From Vibrio cyclitrophicus (GTDB taxonomy: Bacteria; Pseudomonadota; Gammaproteobacteria; Enterobacterales; Vibrionaceae): DNA of 64,000 bases. The DNA is taken from positions 2,666,001 through 2,730,000 of the forward strand of contig NZ_AP025480.1 of NCBI RefSeq assembly GCF_024347435.1, in the 5' to 3' direction. The first letter of the stretch is position 1. Each line of letters starts with the position of its first letter. Below, in pieces: positions 53,935 to 63,293 of the stretch. A program made the position numbers and the translations under genes. The notes beneath the pieces were generated by a model. It did no database searches. It was not told the origin of the DNA and saw only the letters and a list, made by a program, of their open reading frames with translations.

Positions 53935-55110
53935 ATGACTGACCGCTCAATTTCACTGGATGATATCCGCCTTCGTCTTAATGATTTAGATGACGAACTG
54001 CTGAGTTTACTTTCCGAACGTCGCAAACTCAGTATCGAAGTTGCGAAAAGCAAAGTAGAAACATCAAAGCCTGTACGCGATGCTGTTCGTGAGCAGCAGC
54101 TTCTGGTTAAGCTCATTAACAATGGTAAAGATAAATATGAGCTTGATGCGCAGTACATCACTAAACTGTTTCACACAATCATTGAAGATTCCGTTCTACT
54201 GCAACAGTCATACTTGCAAAATTTGGCGAATCCACAAAGCCGTAAGCCACTGGCTCGCGTTGCATTCTTAGGCTCTAAAGGCTCCTACTCTCATCTGGCG
54301 AGCCGTGAATATTTTAGCCGTAAGAATATGGAGTTGATTGAATTAAACTGTAATCACTTCAAAGAAGTAGCATCAACGGTAGAATCTGGCCATGCTGACT
54401 ACGGTGTATTGCCTATTGAGAACACCAGCTCAGGGTCAATTAACGAAGTCTACGACCTACTACAACACACGACTCTTTACATCGTTGGTGAACTTTCTCA
54501 GCCTATTGAGCACTGCCTTGTTGCGAAAAGTGATATCCGTTTAGAAGACATCAAAACACTCTATTCACACCCACAGCCACATCAACAATGCAGTGAGTTT
54601 TTGAGTCGCTTAAAAGGCGTGAGTCTTGAATCTTGTGCAAGCACAGCAGATGCAATGAAGAAAGTAAAAGAACTGGATGGTGATGATGTTGCCGCTATTG
54701 GTAATGCGTCTAGTGGTAAGCTTTACGGCCTGCAACCTATCCAAGGCAATATTGCAAACCAAACAGAGAACCATACTCGCTTCATCGTTGTAGCTCGCAA
54801 ACCCGTTGAGGTTTCAACTCAAATTCCAGCTAAAACAACGTTGATTATGTCGACATCTCAAGAAGCTGGCTCCCTAGTGGAGACACTACTTATTTTGCAA
54901 CGTCTAGGTATCAACATGACCAAGCTGGAATCTCGTCCTATCATGGGAAACCCTTGGGAAGAGATGTTCTATGTTGATTTAGAGGCGCACCTAGATTCAG
55001 ATAACATGCAACAAGCGATAACTGAACTAACGGCCATTACCCGTCACCTGAAAGTACTGGGATGCTACCCAAGTGAAAACATTAAGGCGACTCAAGTTAA
55101 GTTGTCGTGA
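53935..55110 (+). CDS. pheA: Chorismate mutase / prephenate dehydratase (P-protein)
   Basis: This 391-residue bifunctional enzyme makes phenylpyruvate from chorismate. It has an AroQ chorismate-mutase domain (about 1-95, LDDIRLRLNDLDDELLSLLS), a prephenate dehydratase domain (about 103-285, with the catalytic-type VLPIENTSSGSINEVYDLL and NHTRFIVVA) and a C-terminal ACT domain for Phe feedback (about 297-380, with TKLESRPIMGNPWEEMFYVD). It is controlled by the pheL attenuator upstream. Confidence 0.97.
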   Translation: MTDRSISLDDIRLRLNDLDDELLSLLSERRKLSIEVAKSKVETSKPVRDAVREQQLLVKLINNGKDKYELDAQYITKLFHTIIEDSVLLQQSYLQNLANPQSRKPLARVAFLGSKGSYSHLASREYFSRKNMELIELNCNHFKEVASTVESGHADYGVLPIENTSSGSINEVYDLLQHTTLYIVGELSQPIEHCLVAKSDIRLEDIKTLYSHPQPHQQCSEFLSRLKGVSLESCASTADAMKKVKELDGDDVAAIGNASSGKLYGLQPIQGNIANQTENHTRFIVVARKPVEVSTQIPAKTTLIMSTSQEAGSLVETLLILQRLGINMTKLESRPIMGNPWEEMFYVDLEAHLDSDNMQQAITELTAITRHLKVLGCYPSENIKATQVKLS

Positions 55111-55444
55111 GCATGACGTGACTAGCATTTGGCCTATGATAGACCACTAAGTAAAATAACATCACTGCTAACGTAATAACGATTCGACCAAATGACGTAC
55201 AAAAATATTTTGTTATATCTCAATTAGTTATTCGTTAGCAGGTTATTGTCAGCTATCAAACCTTTCTAGCTTCACCAAATCAACAGCTTCATTCACTCCA
55301 TCTTCATTGATAAAACTTCCAACAATAAATCGAAAATCTAATTCCCTTCACAGGAACGCATCGAACTAAGTGCAATTAATAGCGAGCAAGCATTAAGTAA
55401 CATAAAATCATCTGCTTAATTTATAAATAGTGTTGTCATTAACT
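55111..55444. other. Intergenic region between pheA and the GGDEF-EAL gene
   Basis: This 334-base AT-rich stretch holds a long inverted repeat (55167-55239) and presumably the promoter of the GGDEF-EAL gene. No open frame with a plausible start is present. The pheA gene has no classical terminator unless the inverted repeat serves that purpose. Confidence 0.6.
55167..55239. repeat. Inverted repeat with nested small palindrome
   Basis: GCTAACGTAATAAC (55167-55180) and GTTATTCGTTAGC (55227-55239) pair with a single bulge; two more bases pair on the outside. Inside the 46-nt loop ACAAAA and TTTTGT (55199-55213) form a second inverted repeat. Confidence 0.55.
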
Positions 55445-57823
55445 ATGAAGCTAAGTACTAAAATATTACTACTGATAACTCCTGTGATACTGATCAGTAC
55501 CGCGGCTTCTAACTATATTATCTATTCAACGCAGAAAAGCAGCTTCATCAAACGCGAAGACAACGCACTTCAACTGAATATGGAAAAGTTAGCCGGGCAT
55601 TTTCGACAGTCTCGCGCCTTCCTCAATAGCTACTCTTACACATTGACTCAAAGTGATATGGTTAAGCGGTACTTTTTCACCGAACAGAGTTTATCTCGCG
55701 ATCTTGAATTGGTTAGTAATCTTCGAAAAGCCATACATGTATTGCAGGATGGTGATGAAAGTTATACTGGCTTAGCGATCCTCAATGGTGATCGAAAGCT
55801 CAATTACTACGCAGACAATAGCAATGATGTTAGAGCTCAGATTGACACTAAGATATTAGAATTTGTTGATCAACATTACCAAGAGACATTAGCAACATCG
55901 AGCACCAACTATATCCAAAACTCTCAAGGAGAAGGAATGTTGGTTCACTATGATATGCTAGGTAAAAAAGCCGTTGCTCCATCCACAAACAGCCCACTCA
56001 ATGATGTTTTTTTTGTTGTAGTCTCGGTCTCTCTCGACAAATTTAATGCACTGAGAAAACAGATAGAGTTCGACTATCAAACAAGTCTGTTTTTCACACC
56101 TATCGCGGTTTCGATGGACAACAGTGTCACTCACTCAGTAAAGCTTGCACCAGAGCTTTACGCCACAGTAGACCCTGCACAGTTTCTATTAGAGAACAAA
56201 CTCGACTCCATTTGGAACAAACTAAGTTTATCATTTGCACTTTCTGCCTTAGTTACCGTCATTTTATTGCTCATGCTTTTGTCACGCAGTGTTATTACTC
56301 CGATAACACGACTCGATAGACAGCTACAACAAGTAGAGAAAAAACAACGTAAGAATATTGAACGCTTGGGTACTCGTGATGAAATTGGTCGTCTATCGCA
56401 GCGTTTTTATGACATGTACCAAGAGTTAGATAATACCTATCAGCAAACTAAGCTTTTGGCTGAGAATGATCAATTAACACAAATAGCCAATAGGCATCAA
56501 TTTCAAACCTTTGTTCAACAATCGCTACCAAAGCCTAGCTCAAATACCGAAACATGGGTTCTCTACTTTGACCTGGATAATTTCAAGTTTGTTAACGACA
56601 AATACGGACATCAAATTGGTGATTCAATATTGGTCTCTTTCGCCAAGCGTATTTCCGATATTTGTGCCCATTATCAAACAAAATACGACGCTCACTGTAT
56701 GCCTGCTCGCCTCTCTGGAGACGAATTTGTCGTGTACATCAATGCTCCCACTCAGAGAGGAAATATCGCCCATAAGTTTTCGGACGATTTGCTGACACCA
56801 CTTCAAAAAGGCTTTACCACCGAATCTGGAAGTTTTCCAATTACAGCCAGTATCGGCATTGCAACATACCCTAACGACGGTCACTCAATTGAGAAGTTAA
56901 TCTCACATGCTGACACGGCGATGTACCAAGCCAAGCGTGCGGGGAAAAACCAATTTGCTGACTATTCAAGAGATTTAGACAAAGTAATTCAACGCCAAGC
57001 AAACATCGAGCGAGCACTCAGAGACAAGAACTTTGATGATGAATTTAGACTCGTCTATATGCCCTATATGGATTCAACCGGAGCCCATATTATTGGTGTT
57101 GAGGTTTTATTGCGCTGGGATTCGAAACAACTTGGTTTAGTTCCACCTGATGAATTCATTCCAATTGCTGAACAAACTGGATTGTTCGAACAAGTTGACC
57201 GTTGGGTAATTCAAAATGCATTCATGTCTTTTCATCGACTTCAGGCTCAATTTGATCACTCGGTACAGCTATCAATTAACTTATCTTCTGCAGGGATAGA
57301 AACGACGCACCTTGCTGACTTCATTAAAGAACATGCTGATATTAATCAAATTCCACCTAGCTTGATTGATTTCGAAATAACCGAAACATTTTACTCAGAT
57401 TCACAAGGCTTTCCGTTGCTCAACCAACTCTCGCTAATGGGCTATCGATTAGCGATTGACGACTTTGGATCTGGATATACTTCGATCACTCAACTGGTGC
57501 AGTATCCGACTCAAAAAATCAAACTAGATAAAGTCTTTTTAGACACCTTAATTGAAACCGATAATCAGAACATAGTAAAACCGATTATCGGACTATGCCA
57601 TGCTCAAGGCAAAAAGGTCACAGCCGAAGGCATCGAAACCGAAAGCATGCATCACTGGTTGCAAGATGCGCAGTGCGATATGCTGCAAGGCTATTACTTC
57701 GGTAAACCGATGCCATTGGAAGAACTGAACGAATGGTATCGACTACACCAACTCAATTTAATCGACAACAAAAAGAATCCAATACATGAAATCCGTCGTC
57801 ATTGCGTCGCTGAACCCAGCTAA
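55445..57823 (+). CDS. Membrane-bound GGDEF-EAL cyclic-di-GMP protein
   Basis: Read from the ATG at 55445 (792 residues; an in-frame start five codons earlier is less likely). It has an N-terminal helix (about 6-25), a periplasmic sensing region (about 30-250), a second helix (about 255-280), a HAMP segment, a GGDEF domain with SGDEF instead of GGDEF, and an EAL domain with EVLLRW in place of EALLRW. The EAL catalytic set is otherwise complete (INLS, EITE, DDFGSG, KLDK, AEGIE, QGYYFGKP), so phosphodiesterase activity is expected; cyclase activity is uncertain. It overlaps yjjX by 38 bp. Confidence 0.93.
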   Translation: MKLSTKILLLITPVILISTAASNYIIYSTQKSSFIKREDNALQLNMEKLAGHFRQSRAFLNSYSYTLTQSDMVKRYFFTEQSLSRDLELVSNLRKAIHVLQDGDESYTGLAILNGDRKLNYYADNSNDVRAQIDTKILEFVDQHYQETLATSSTNYIQNSQGEGMLVHYDMLGKKAVAPSTNSPLNDVFFVVVSVSLDKFNALRKQIEFDYQTSLFFTPIAVSMDNSVTHSVKLAPELYATVDPAQFLLENKLDSIWNKLSLSFALSALVTVILLLMLLSRSVITPITRLDRQLQQVEKKQRKNIERLGTRDEIGRLSQRFYDMYQELDNTYQQTKLLAENDQLTQIANRHQFQTFVQQSLPKPSSNTETWVLYFDLDNFKFVNDKYGHQIGDSILVSFAKRISDICAHYQTKYDAHCMPARLSGDEFVVYINAPTQRGNIAHKFSDDLLTPLQKGFTTESGSFPITASIGIATYPNDGHSIEKLISHADTAMYQAKRAGKNQFADYSRDLDKVIQRQANIERALRDKNFDDEFRLVYMPYMDSTGAHIIGVEVLLRWDSKQLGLVPPDEFIPIAEQTGLFEQVDRWVIQNAFMSFHRLQAQFDHSVQLSINLSSAGIETTHLADFIKEHADINQIPPSLIDFEITETFYSDSQGFPLLNQLSLMGYRLAIDDFGSGYTSITQLVQYPTQKIKLDKVFLDTLIETDNQNIVKPIIGLCHAQGKKVTAEGIETESMHHWLQDAQCDMLQGYYFGKPMPLEELNEWYRLHQLNLIDNKKNPIHEIRRHCVAEPS

Positions 57824-58307
57824 AATAAACGCCGTTACAAGTGCATTCCTTTCTGCTTTTCCTGATTCTGAATTCGAATTCAAAGGTATCAGCGTCCCTA
57901 GTGGAGTGTCCGATCAACCGATGAGCAATGATGAGACTTATCAAGGCGCTCTAAATCGCGTTAACAATGCAATCCAAGCACTGCCAAATGCAGATTTTCA
58001 TGTTGGGTTAGAATCTGGAATTGAAGGCAACGTTACCTTTGCTTGGATGATAATTGAAGCAAATGGTCAACGTGGCGAGTCTCGCTCTGCAAGCTTAATG
58101 CTACCACCTGTTGTGCTTGATAAACTCCAGCATGCGAATGAATTAGGAGACGTAATGGATGAAGTCTTCGGAACGGATAACATAAAACAAAAGGGCGGCG
58201 CAATTGGCTTACTTACACACAATCAACTATCTCGAAGTTCTGTGTATCATCAAGCTTTGATCTTAGCGCTGATCCCATTTGTTAACCCAGAACACTTCCC
58301 TAGCTAG
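57786..58307 (+). CDS. yjjX: Inosine/xanthosine triphosphatase YjjX
   Basis: This 173-residue NTPase hydrolyses deaminated purine triphosphates (ITP/XTP) to guard nucleotide pools and nucleic acids. The start MKSVVIASLNPAKINAVTSA and the segment FHVGLESGIEG (substrate and metal site) are typical. Its start lies inside the last codons of the GGDEF-EAL gene (38-bp overlap in another frame), implying translational coupling to that gene. E. coli yjjX is also close to trpR-slt-ettA, so this region is syntenic. Confidence 0.94.
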   Translation: MKSVVIASLNPAKINAVTSAFLSAFPDSEFEFKGISVPSGVSDQPMSNDETYQGALNRVNNAIQALPNADFHVGLESGIEGNVTFAWMIIEANGQRGESRSASLMLPPVVLDKLQHANELGDVMDEVFGTDNIKQKGGAIGLLTHNQLSRSSVYHQALILALIPFVNPEHFPS

Positions 58308-58377
58308 ATTTCATTGAAAGCATTTTTATCAAACATTTAGATTCGATAGATAAAAAGTGAGTGAGTCAGAAACAAAA

Positions 58378-58405
58378 AACGCTAACTTGTGGTTAGCGTT
58401 TTTAT
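58378..58405. terminator. Terminator between yjjX and trpR
   Basis: AACGCTAAC and GTTAGCGTT form a perfect 9-bp stem with a 5-nt loop. A-rich and T-rich flanks on both sides let it serve both converging genes. Confidence 0.85.
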
Positions 58406-58435
58406 CGAATTCTTAAAGTGTGCTGTTTTAAGGGC

Positions 58436-58729
58436 TTACTTGAGTAGCAACCCCGAAATAGCAGCTTTCTCTTGTTCTGATTTAGCTTTTAGTTCGTTTG
58501 AACCGCGCGTGATAGTCGCCACACCCACTCCTAACATTTGACTCACCTGTCTCTGTGACATTTCACCTTTCATGAGTTCACAAAGGATATTCACTCGAGC
58601 AACCAAAGCATCTCGCTCATCAGATGTCATCATCATGGTCAACAACAGCTCATGCTGATCTTTTTCAGCCGCTGTTTTTACCAAATCCATTAGTTGTTGC
58701 CAATTATCATATTCAGGTTGTGATGCCAT
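58436..58729 (-). CDS. trpR: Trp operon repressor TrpR
   Basis: This 97-residue dimeric repressor binds DNA when loaded with tryptophan. The helix-turn-helix lies at about 68-90 (MSQRQVSQMLGVGVATITRG, with TITRGSNELK as recognition helix). Length and sequence match the family. In E. coli it is autoregulated, but I see no clear palindrome of the trp-operator type upstream. It lies 170 bp after slt on the same strand, as in E. coli (slt-trpR). Confidence 0.95.
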   Translation of the reverse strand: MASQPEYDNWQQLMDLVKTAAEKDQHELLLTMMMTSDERDALVARVNILCELMKGEMSQRQVSQMLGVGVATITRGSNELKAKSEQEKAAISGLLLK

Positions 58730-58903
58730 ATATCTACACTTACTTTTAAATTTTGGCTTGAAGTAGCCGCTTAACGATTGAAAGCGTTTAACACTTTATA
58801 CCGAAACACTAACTTTGATCCAATGCAAAAAAGCAGTAAGTGGAAATGGTTCGAACTCACTGCCTTTTATATTACTCAGCTTTAAACAAAAAGCATCGAG
58901 CCA

Positions 58904-60853
58904 CTAATATTTAGTGGCTAGTTCATTAGGGGCCAAAAACGCGCCTTTCTCACCTAGAATATCTCGATAATACGTCTCGAACATCAAGATATTCTGAACG
59001 TAACCGCGCGTCTCTTTGAATGGAATCATTTCAATAAAGGCATACGCATCTAACTTTTCATCACTACGTAAACGCCACTGTTTTACTCTGCTAGGCCCTG
59101 CGTTGTAAGCGGCAAAAGCAAAAATACGGTTGTTGTCATATTGAGCAAGCAAACCATCTAAATAGTGGCTACCAATCTCAATATTCTTGCTGACATTATA
59201 AAGGTCGTCGCTTCCCTGATACTTAATTTGATGCTTTTTAGCCGTGTATTGAGCTGTCTTCGGCATGATTTGCATGATGCCACGTGCGCCAACAGGAGAG
59301 CGAGCTTCTGAATCCATCGCGCTTTCTTGTCTCGCTAAAGACATCAAAGTGATTGGGTCAATATCGTGTTTTTCGGCATAGAAGTTGAACCACCACTTGT
59401 GCGCAACTGGGAAACGTAAAGTAATATTGTCCCACATCTTCGCTGATATACTGGCCGTGACCGTTAGATGATTCCAACGCTTTGTCGCAGCATGAGCCGC
59501 AAGCATCGATTTTTGGTCTTTGTCTGCATTGGCTAATAACCAACGCCACTCACTCTTAGCTGCCGCAATTTTATCGCGTTCAATCAGCTCACCAATACGA
59601 GTCAATGATGTGTTAAAAGGTTTCACTGTTTCAGCATTGTATTTCAACGTGGATGTTGGGTACTGGATAGGCTCATCTAACTGCTTAGCTGCCGCTACAC
59701 TGTAAAAGTTACGCTGCCCCATAATATCGGATAGTCTCTTGTTACCTTGAGCGCTATCCCCCGTCGCTATCTCAGCTCGACCCTGCCAATACTGCCAGCG
59801 AAGCGAAGCCTGATGCTTATCATCTAAGCGCGCTATCCACTCTTTCAAGCCAGTCCAATCGGCATGCTGAATAGCTAAGCGAGCACGTCGCTCCAGCAAG
59901 ACCTGTTTCGATGAGCTCGCGAGCATTTTGTCTCGCCACGCCATCAACTCTTCAGAGTCGGTATTGATCAAGCGGAACGTTAGGTAGTCCGCTAACTCTT
60001 GGGATTTTTCTTTCGAAAACTTTTGAGCTTTCACAACATCATCAAAAACCTCTTGAGCGCTGCTTGCTGACTTCCTTGCCAGTTTCTCAAAACCAAACTC
60101 GGTTTGAGCTTGGTAAAATTCATTCGCAGGGTGCTTCTTGGCAAACGCGAGAACATCTTCAGGCTTGTTGAACAACGCCTTCATCTGCTTGGCTTGAGCA
60201 ATTGCCTCATCATAATCTAATTGTTTAATTAGATAAGTCATCAACTTACCGTTACGGCCTTCAAACGCCAACAACATCCTTTCTAGTATCAACTCATCGG
60301 TTCTTAAGCCAGCTTTATCCCACTCTTCAAAAAGCGGGTCACATGCGTCATCAACACCACTGCCGCTTAACCAAAGTTGCTTCGCACCTTTAAACGCGAT
60401 TTCTTGATTACCTTGCTCATAATGAGCTCGGTAATAGATACATTGGTATTTTTCGCCAGTCGGCTCTTGGGTTTGAAATTCCAATATCGTTTGCCACTGC
60501 TTTTGAGAGGCTAGTGAATCCAGATAAGGTGCGCGCATACGATTCGAAAATGGCAGGGCTTTGTTTTCTTCTATAAAAGTATCCACTTCAGCAGGTGTAC
60601 GATCGCCTAAGCCAATAAGAAAGGCGCGATAATCTGTGTATGGAGTTAAAGGGTATGTTTGAATTTTATTACGTAGCGCCGAGTAAGCTTTTAGGTCTCG
60701 GTTGTCTAAAACCTCTTGCGCTCTGTCATAAACCTCACGCTGCATTTCAAGCTCAGAGGCAGTGCTAGCCATAACCGTCGGAGCCAGTGAAAATGAAGAC
60801 AAAATTGCTGCTGCAGCCACAGCAACCTTCGTATTACCAATGCGGAAAAACAT
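58904..60853 (-). CDS. slt: Soluble lytic murein transglycosylase Slt
   Basis: This 649-residue periplasmic enzyme has a signal peptide (FFRIGNTKVAVAAAAILSSF), a long alpha-superhelical ring domain (about 40-480) and a C-terminal lysozyme-like domain with catalytic Glu in LARQESAMDSEARSPVG, GARGIMQIMPKTA and AAYNAGPSRV. It cleaves glycan strands to 1,6-anhydro muropeptides. I chose the ATG at 60853 behind AAGGA; longer reading frames add 19 residues ahead of the signal peptide. Confidence 0.95.
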   Translation of the reverse strand: MFFRIGNTKVAVAAAAILSSFSLAPTVMASTASELEMQREVYDRAQEVLDNRDLKAYSALRNKIQTYPLTPYTDYRAFLIGLGDRTPAEVDTFIEENKALPFSNRMRAPYLDSLASQKQWQTILEFQTQEPTGEKYQCIYYRAHYEQGNQEIAFKGAKQLWLSGSGVDDACDPLFEEWDKAGLRTDELILERMLLAFEGRNGKLMTYLIKQLDYDEAIAQAKQMKALFNKPEDVLAFAKKHPANEFYQAQTEFGFEKLARKSASSAQEVFDDVVKAQKFSKEKSQELADYLTFRLINTDSEELMAWRDKMLASSSKQVLLERRARLAIQHADWTGLKEWIARLDDKHQASLRWQYWQGRAEIATGDSAQGNKRLSDIMGQRNFYSVAAAKQLDEPIQYPTSTLKYNAETVKPFNTSLTRIGELIERDKIAAAKSEWRWLLANADKDQKSMLAAHAATKRWNHLTVTASISAKMWDNITLRFPVAHKWWFNFYAEKHDIDPITLMSLARQESAMDSEARSPVGARGIMQIMPKTAQYTAKKHQIKYQGSDDLYNVSKNIEIGSHYLDGLLAQYDNNRIFAFAAYNAGPSRVKQWRLRSDEKLDAYAFIEMIPFKETRGYVQNILMFETYYRDILGEKGAFLAPNELATKY

Positions 60854-60929
60854 TCGCTCTTTCCTTAGTGCGTGTATGAATACGTGAAGTCTATTTACGC
60901 CCGACATCACATCAAATGTAAAGGTTTTG

Positions 60930-60957
60930 AGTGTAAATATTATTAATATTTAACACT
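60930..60957. promoter_or_regulatory. AT-rich palindrome in the slt-ettA divergent region
   Basis: AGTGTAAATATT (60930-60941) and AATATTTAACACT (60945-60957) are near-perfect inverted repeats with one extra base on the right and a 3-base centre. It lies 77 bp upstream of the chosen slt start and could be an operator or part of the slt promoter. Confidence 0.45.
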
Positions 60958-61117
60958 TCGCCTCAGAAGCCTATTAAATAAGGCTTTACTGATTATTGTG
61001 ACAATAACTGGTAAGAATTTATCCAAGATTGGCTTTTCTACCCAAGGAGTAACATCTTTGGGGATATTGGTATAAAATAGCAGACAATTTTGAACAATAA
61101 ATTAGGATCGATCGGCA

Positions 61118-62785
61118 ATGGCTGAATACGTATATACCATGTCTCGGGTGAGCAAAACTGTTCCACCTAAGCGTCAAATTCTTAAAGACATTTCTCTTAG
61201 CTTTTTTCCTGGCGCTAAAATCGGTGTTTTGGGTCTAAATGGTTCAGGTAAATCTACCCTACTACGTATCATGGCTGGTATTGATACTGATATTGATGGT
61301 GAAGCTCGTGCACAACAAGGCCTTAAAGTCGGTTACCTACCGCAAGAACCTGTACTAGACGAATCAAAAACCGTGCGTGAAATCGTAGAAGAAGCGGTTT
61401 CTGATGTTGCAGACGCGCTTAAGCGTATCGATGCAGTTTACGCAGCTTACGCAGAACCAGATGCAGATTTTGATGCTCTTGCTAAAGAACAAGGCGAGCT
61501 TGAAGCACTGATCCAAGCAAAAGATGGTCACAACCTAGAAACAGCTCTAGAGCGCGCTGCTGACGCACTTCGTCTTCCTGAATGGGATGCGAAAATCGAA
61601 TTTCTATCAGGTGGTGAGCGTCGTCGTGTTGCGATATGTCGTCTACTTCTTGAAAAACCAGACATGCTGCTACTTGATGAACCAACCAACCACTTGGATG
61701 CAGAATCAGTAGCATGGCTTGAGCACTTCCTTGTTGATTACAGCGGTACTGTTGTGGCAATTACCCACGACCGTTACTTCCTAGACAACGCTGCTGGCTG
61801 GATTCTAGAACTTGACCGTGGTGAAGGTATCCCATGGGAAGGTAACTACACATCTTGGCTAGAGCAGAAAGATGAGCGTTTGAAGCAAGAAAAAGCAGGC
61901 GAAAGCGCACGCCAAAAAACGATTGAGAAAGAACTTGAATGGGTTCGTCAAAACCCTAAAGGTCGTCAAGCGAAGTCTAAAGCTCGTATGGCTCGTTTTG
62001 AAGAAATGACGACTGGCCAATACCAGAAGCGTAACGAAACCAACGAACTGTTCATCCCACCGGGTGAGCGTTTAGGTGACAAGGTACTTGAAGTTAAGAA
62101 CCTAACTAAGTCATTTGGTGATCGCGTTCTTATCGATGATCTATCATTCAGCATGCCTAAAGGCGCTATCGTTGGTATCGTTGGTGCCAACGGTGCAGGT
62201 AAATCAACACTGTTTAAGATGCTAAGTGGTGCTGAACAGCCAGATTCAGGGACAGTTGAACTTGGCGAAACGGTAAAACTTGCTTCTGTTGATCAGTTCC
62301 GTGACAGCATGGACGATACAAAAACAGTATTCCAAGAGATCTCTGAAGGCGCTGATATCATTAAGATCAACAACTTCGAAATCCCTGCACGTGCATACTG
62401 CTCTCGCTTCAACTTCAAAGGCAACGACCAACAGAAAATCATCGGTCAGCTTTCTGGTGGTGAACGTAACCGTGTTCACCTAGCTAAACTGCTAAAAGCG
62501 GGCGGTAACGTACTGTTACTCGATGAACCAACCAATGACCTTGATGTCGAAACTCTACGTGCACTTGAAGAGGCACTGCTTGAGTTCCCTGGCTGTGCAA
62601 TGGTTATCTCGCATGACCGTTGGTTCCTTGACCGTATTGCGACCCATATCTTAGACTACCGTGATGAAGGTCAAGTTAACTTCTACGAAGGTAACTATAC
62701 TGAGTACACTGAGTGGTTGAAGAAAACTCTGGGCGCACAGGCAGCAGAACCGCACCGTATCAAGTACAAGCGTATCGCTAAGTAA
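61118..62785 (+). CDS. ettA: Energy-dependent translational throttle protein EttA
   Basis: This 555-residue ABC-F protein has two ATPase cassettes: Walker A GLNGSGKSTLL and GANGAGKSTLF, signatures LSGGERRRV and LSGGERNRV, and DEPTNHLD / DEPTNDLD. The arm insertion in cassette 1 and the linker (about 240-300, rich in Lys/Arg: NPKGRQAKSKARMARFEEM) identify EttA, which binds the E site of the ribosome and gates translation by energy state. Codon bias suggests high expression. It is divergent from slt, as in E. coli. Confidence 0.97.
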   Translation: MAEYVYTMSRVSKTVPPKRQILKDISLSFFPGAKIGVLGLNGSGKSTLLRIMAGIDTDIDGEARAQQGLKVGYLPQEPVLDESKTVREIVEEAVSDVADALKRIDAVYAAYAEPDADFDALAKEQGELEALIQAKDGHNLETALERAADALRLPEWDAKIEFLSGGERRRVAICRLLLEKPDMLLLDEPTNHLDAESVAWLEHFLVDYSGTVVAITHDRYFLDNAAGWILELDRGEGIPWEGNYTSWLEQKDERLKQEKAGESARQKTIEKELEWVRQNPKGRQAKSKARMARFEEMTTGQYQKRNETNELFIPPGERLGDKVLEVKNLTKSFGDRVLIDDLSFSMPKGAIVGIVGANGAGKSTLFKMLSGAEQPDSGTVELGETVKLASVDQFRDSMDDTKTVFQEISEGADIIKINNFEIPARAYCSRFNFKGNDQQKIIGQLSGGERNRVHLAKLLKAGGNVLLLDEPTNDLDVETLRALEEALLEFPGCAMVISHDRWFLDRIATHILDYRDEGQVNFYEGNYTEYTEWLKKTLGAQAAEPHRIKYKRIAK

Positions 62786-62804
62786 ATTCGCTTGCATTTT
62801 GAAC

Positions 62805-62829
62805 AAAGGCCGCAATAATAGCGGCCTTT
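62805..62829 (+). terminator. ettA terminator
   Basis: AAAGGCCGC and GCGGCCTTT form a perfect 9-bp stem with a 7-nt loop, 20 bp after the stop, but only a few T follow. Confidence 0.7.
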
Positions 62830-62875
62830 GATATATCTAGCTTACACGTTACGCATCGATATAGAGAGATGAATT

Positions 62876-63244
62876 ATGATTGAAAGACGTCAGTTTTCAC
62901 GAGTTGTTTATCAAGTGCCAACTGAATTATTACAAGGACCAGTAAATGTGTCCGGTTCGGTACAAGACTTATCTCTTCATGGTTTACTCATTCAGTGCGA
63001 TGACTTTCAGCAACTCAGCCATGATATTCCTGTTCAAGTCAGCTTTACGCTCGCAAACAGTGATATCAATATTCAGTTAGAAGCAACGATAGTCTCTACC
63101 ATCAATACCTCAATGCGTTTACGCATAGAGCATTTAGATATTGATAGTATCAGCCACCTTAAGCGTCTTATAGAACTTAACGTTGGTGACGATGAACTGC
63201 TTTATAGAGAGATTGAGCACCTTACCGATTTGGGTAAAGAATAA
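62876..63244 (+). CDS. PilZ-domain protein
   Basis: This 122-residue protein has the PilZ consensus: the RRQFSR motif at residues 4-9 (RxxxR type) and DLSLHGL (D/NxSxxG) at about 32-38, both needed to bind cyclic-di-GMP. There is no other domain, so it is a small single-domain effector whose target is unknown. A GGDEF-EAL enzyme gene lies 5 kb away. It has its own promoter after the ettA terminator and is followed 49 bp later by an M23 peptidase gene. Confidence 0.9.
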   Translation: MIERRQFSRVVYQVPTELLQGPVNVSGSVQDLSLHGLLIQCDDFQQLSHDIPVQVSFTLANSDINIQLEATIVSTINTSMRLRIEHLDIDSISHLKRLIELNVGDDELLYREIEHLTDLGKE

Positions 63245-63293
63245 TATCTCCATAATCCTTTTTCTATTAGAAGCATTTAGTTAATACAGAACC

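Noticed and set aside
58730..58903. Possible trp operator upstream of trpR
   Set aside because: I looked for a palindrome of the GTACTAGTTAACTAGTAC type and found none, so autoregulation is not supported by sequence.
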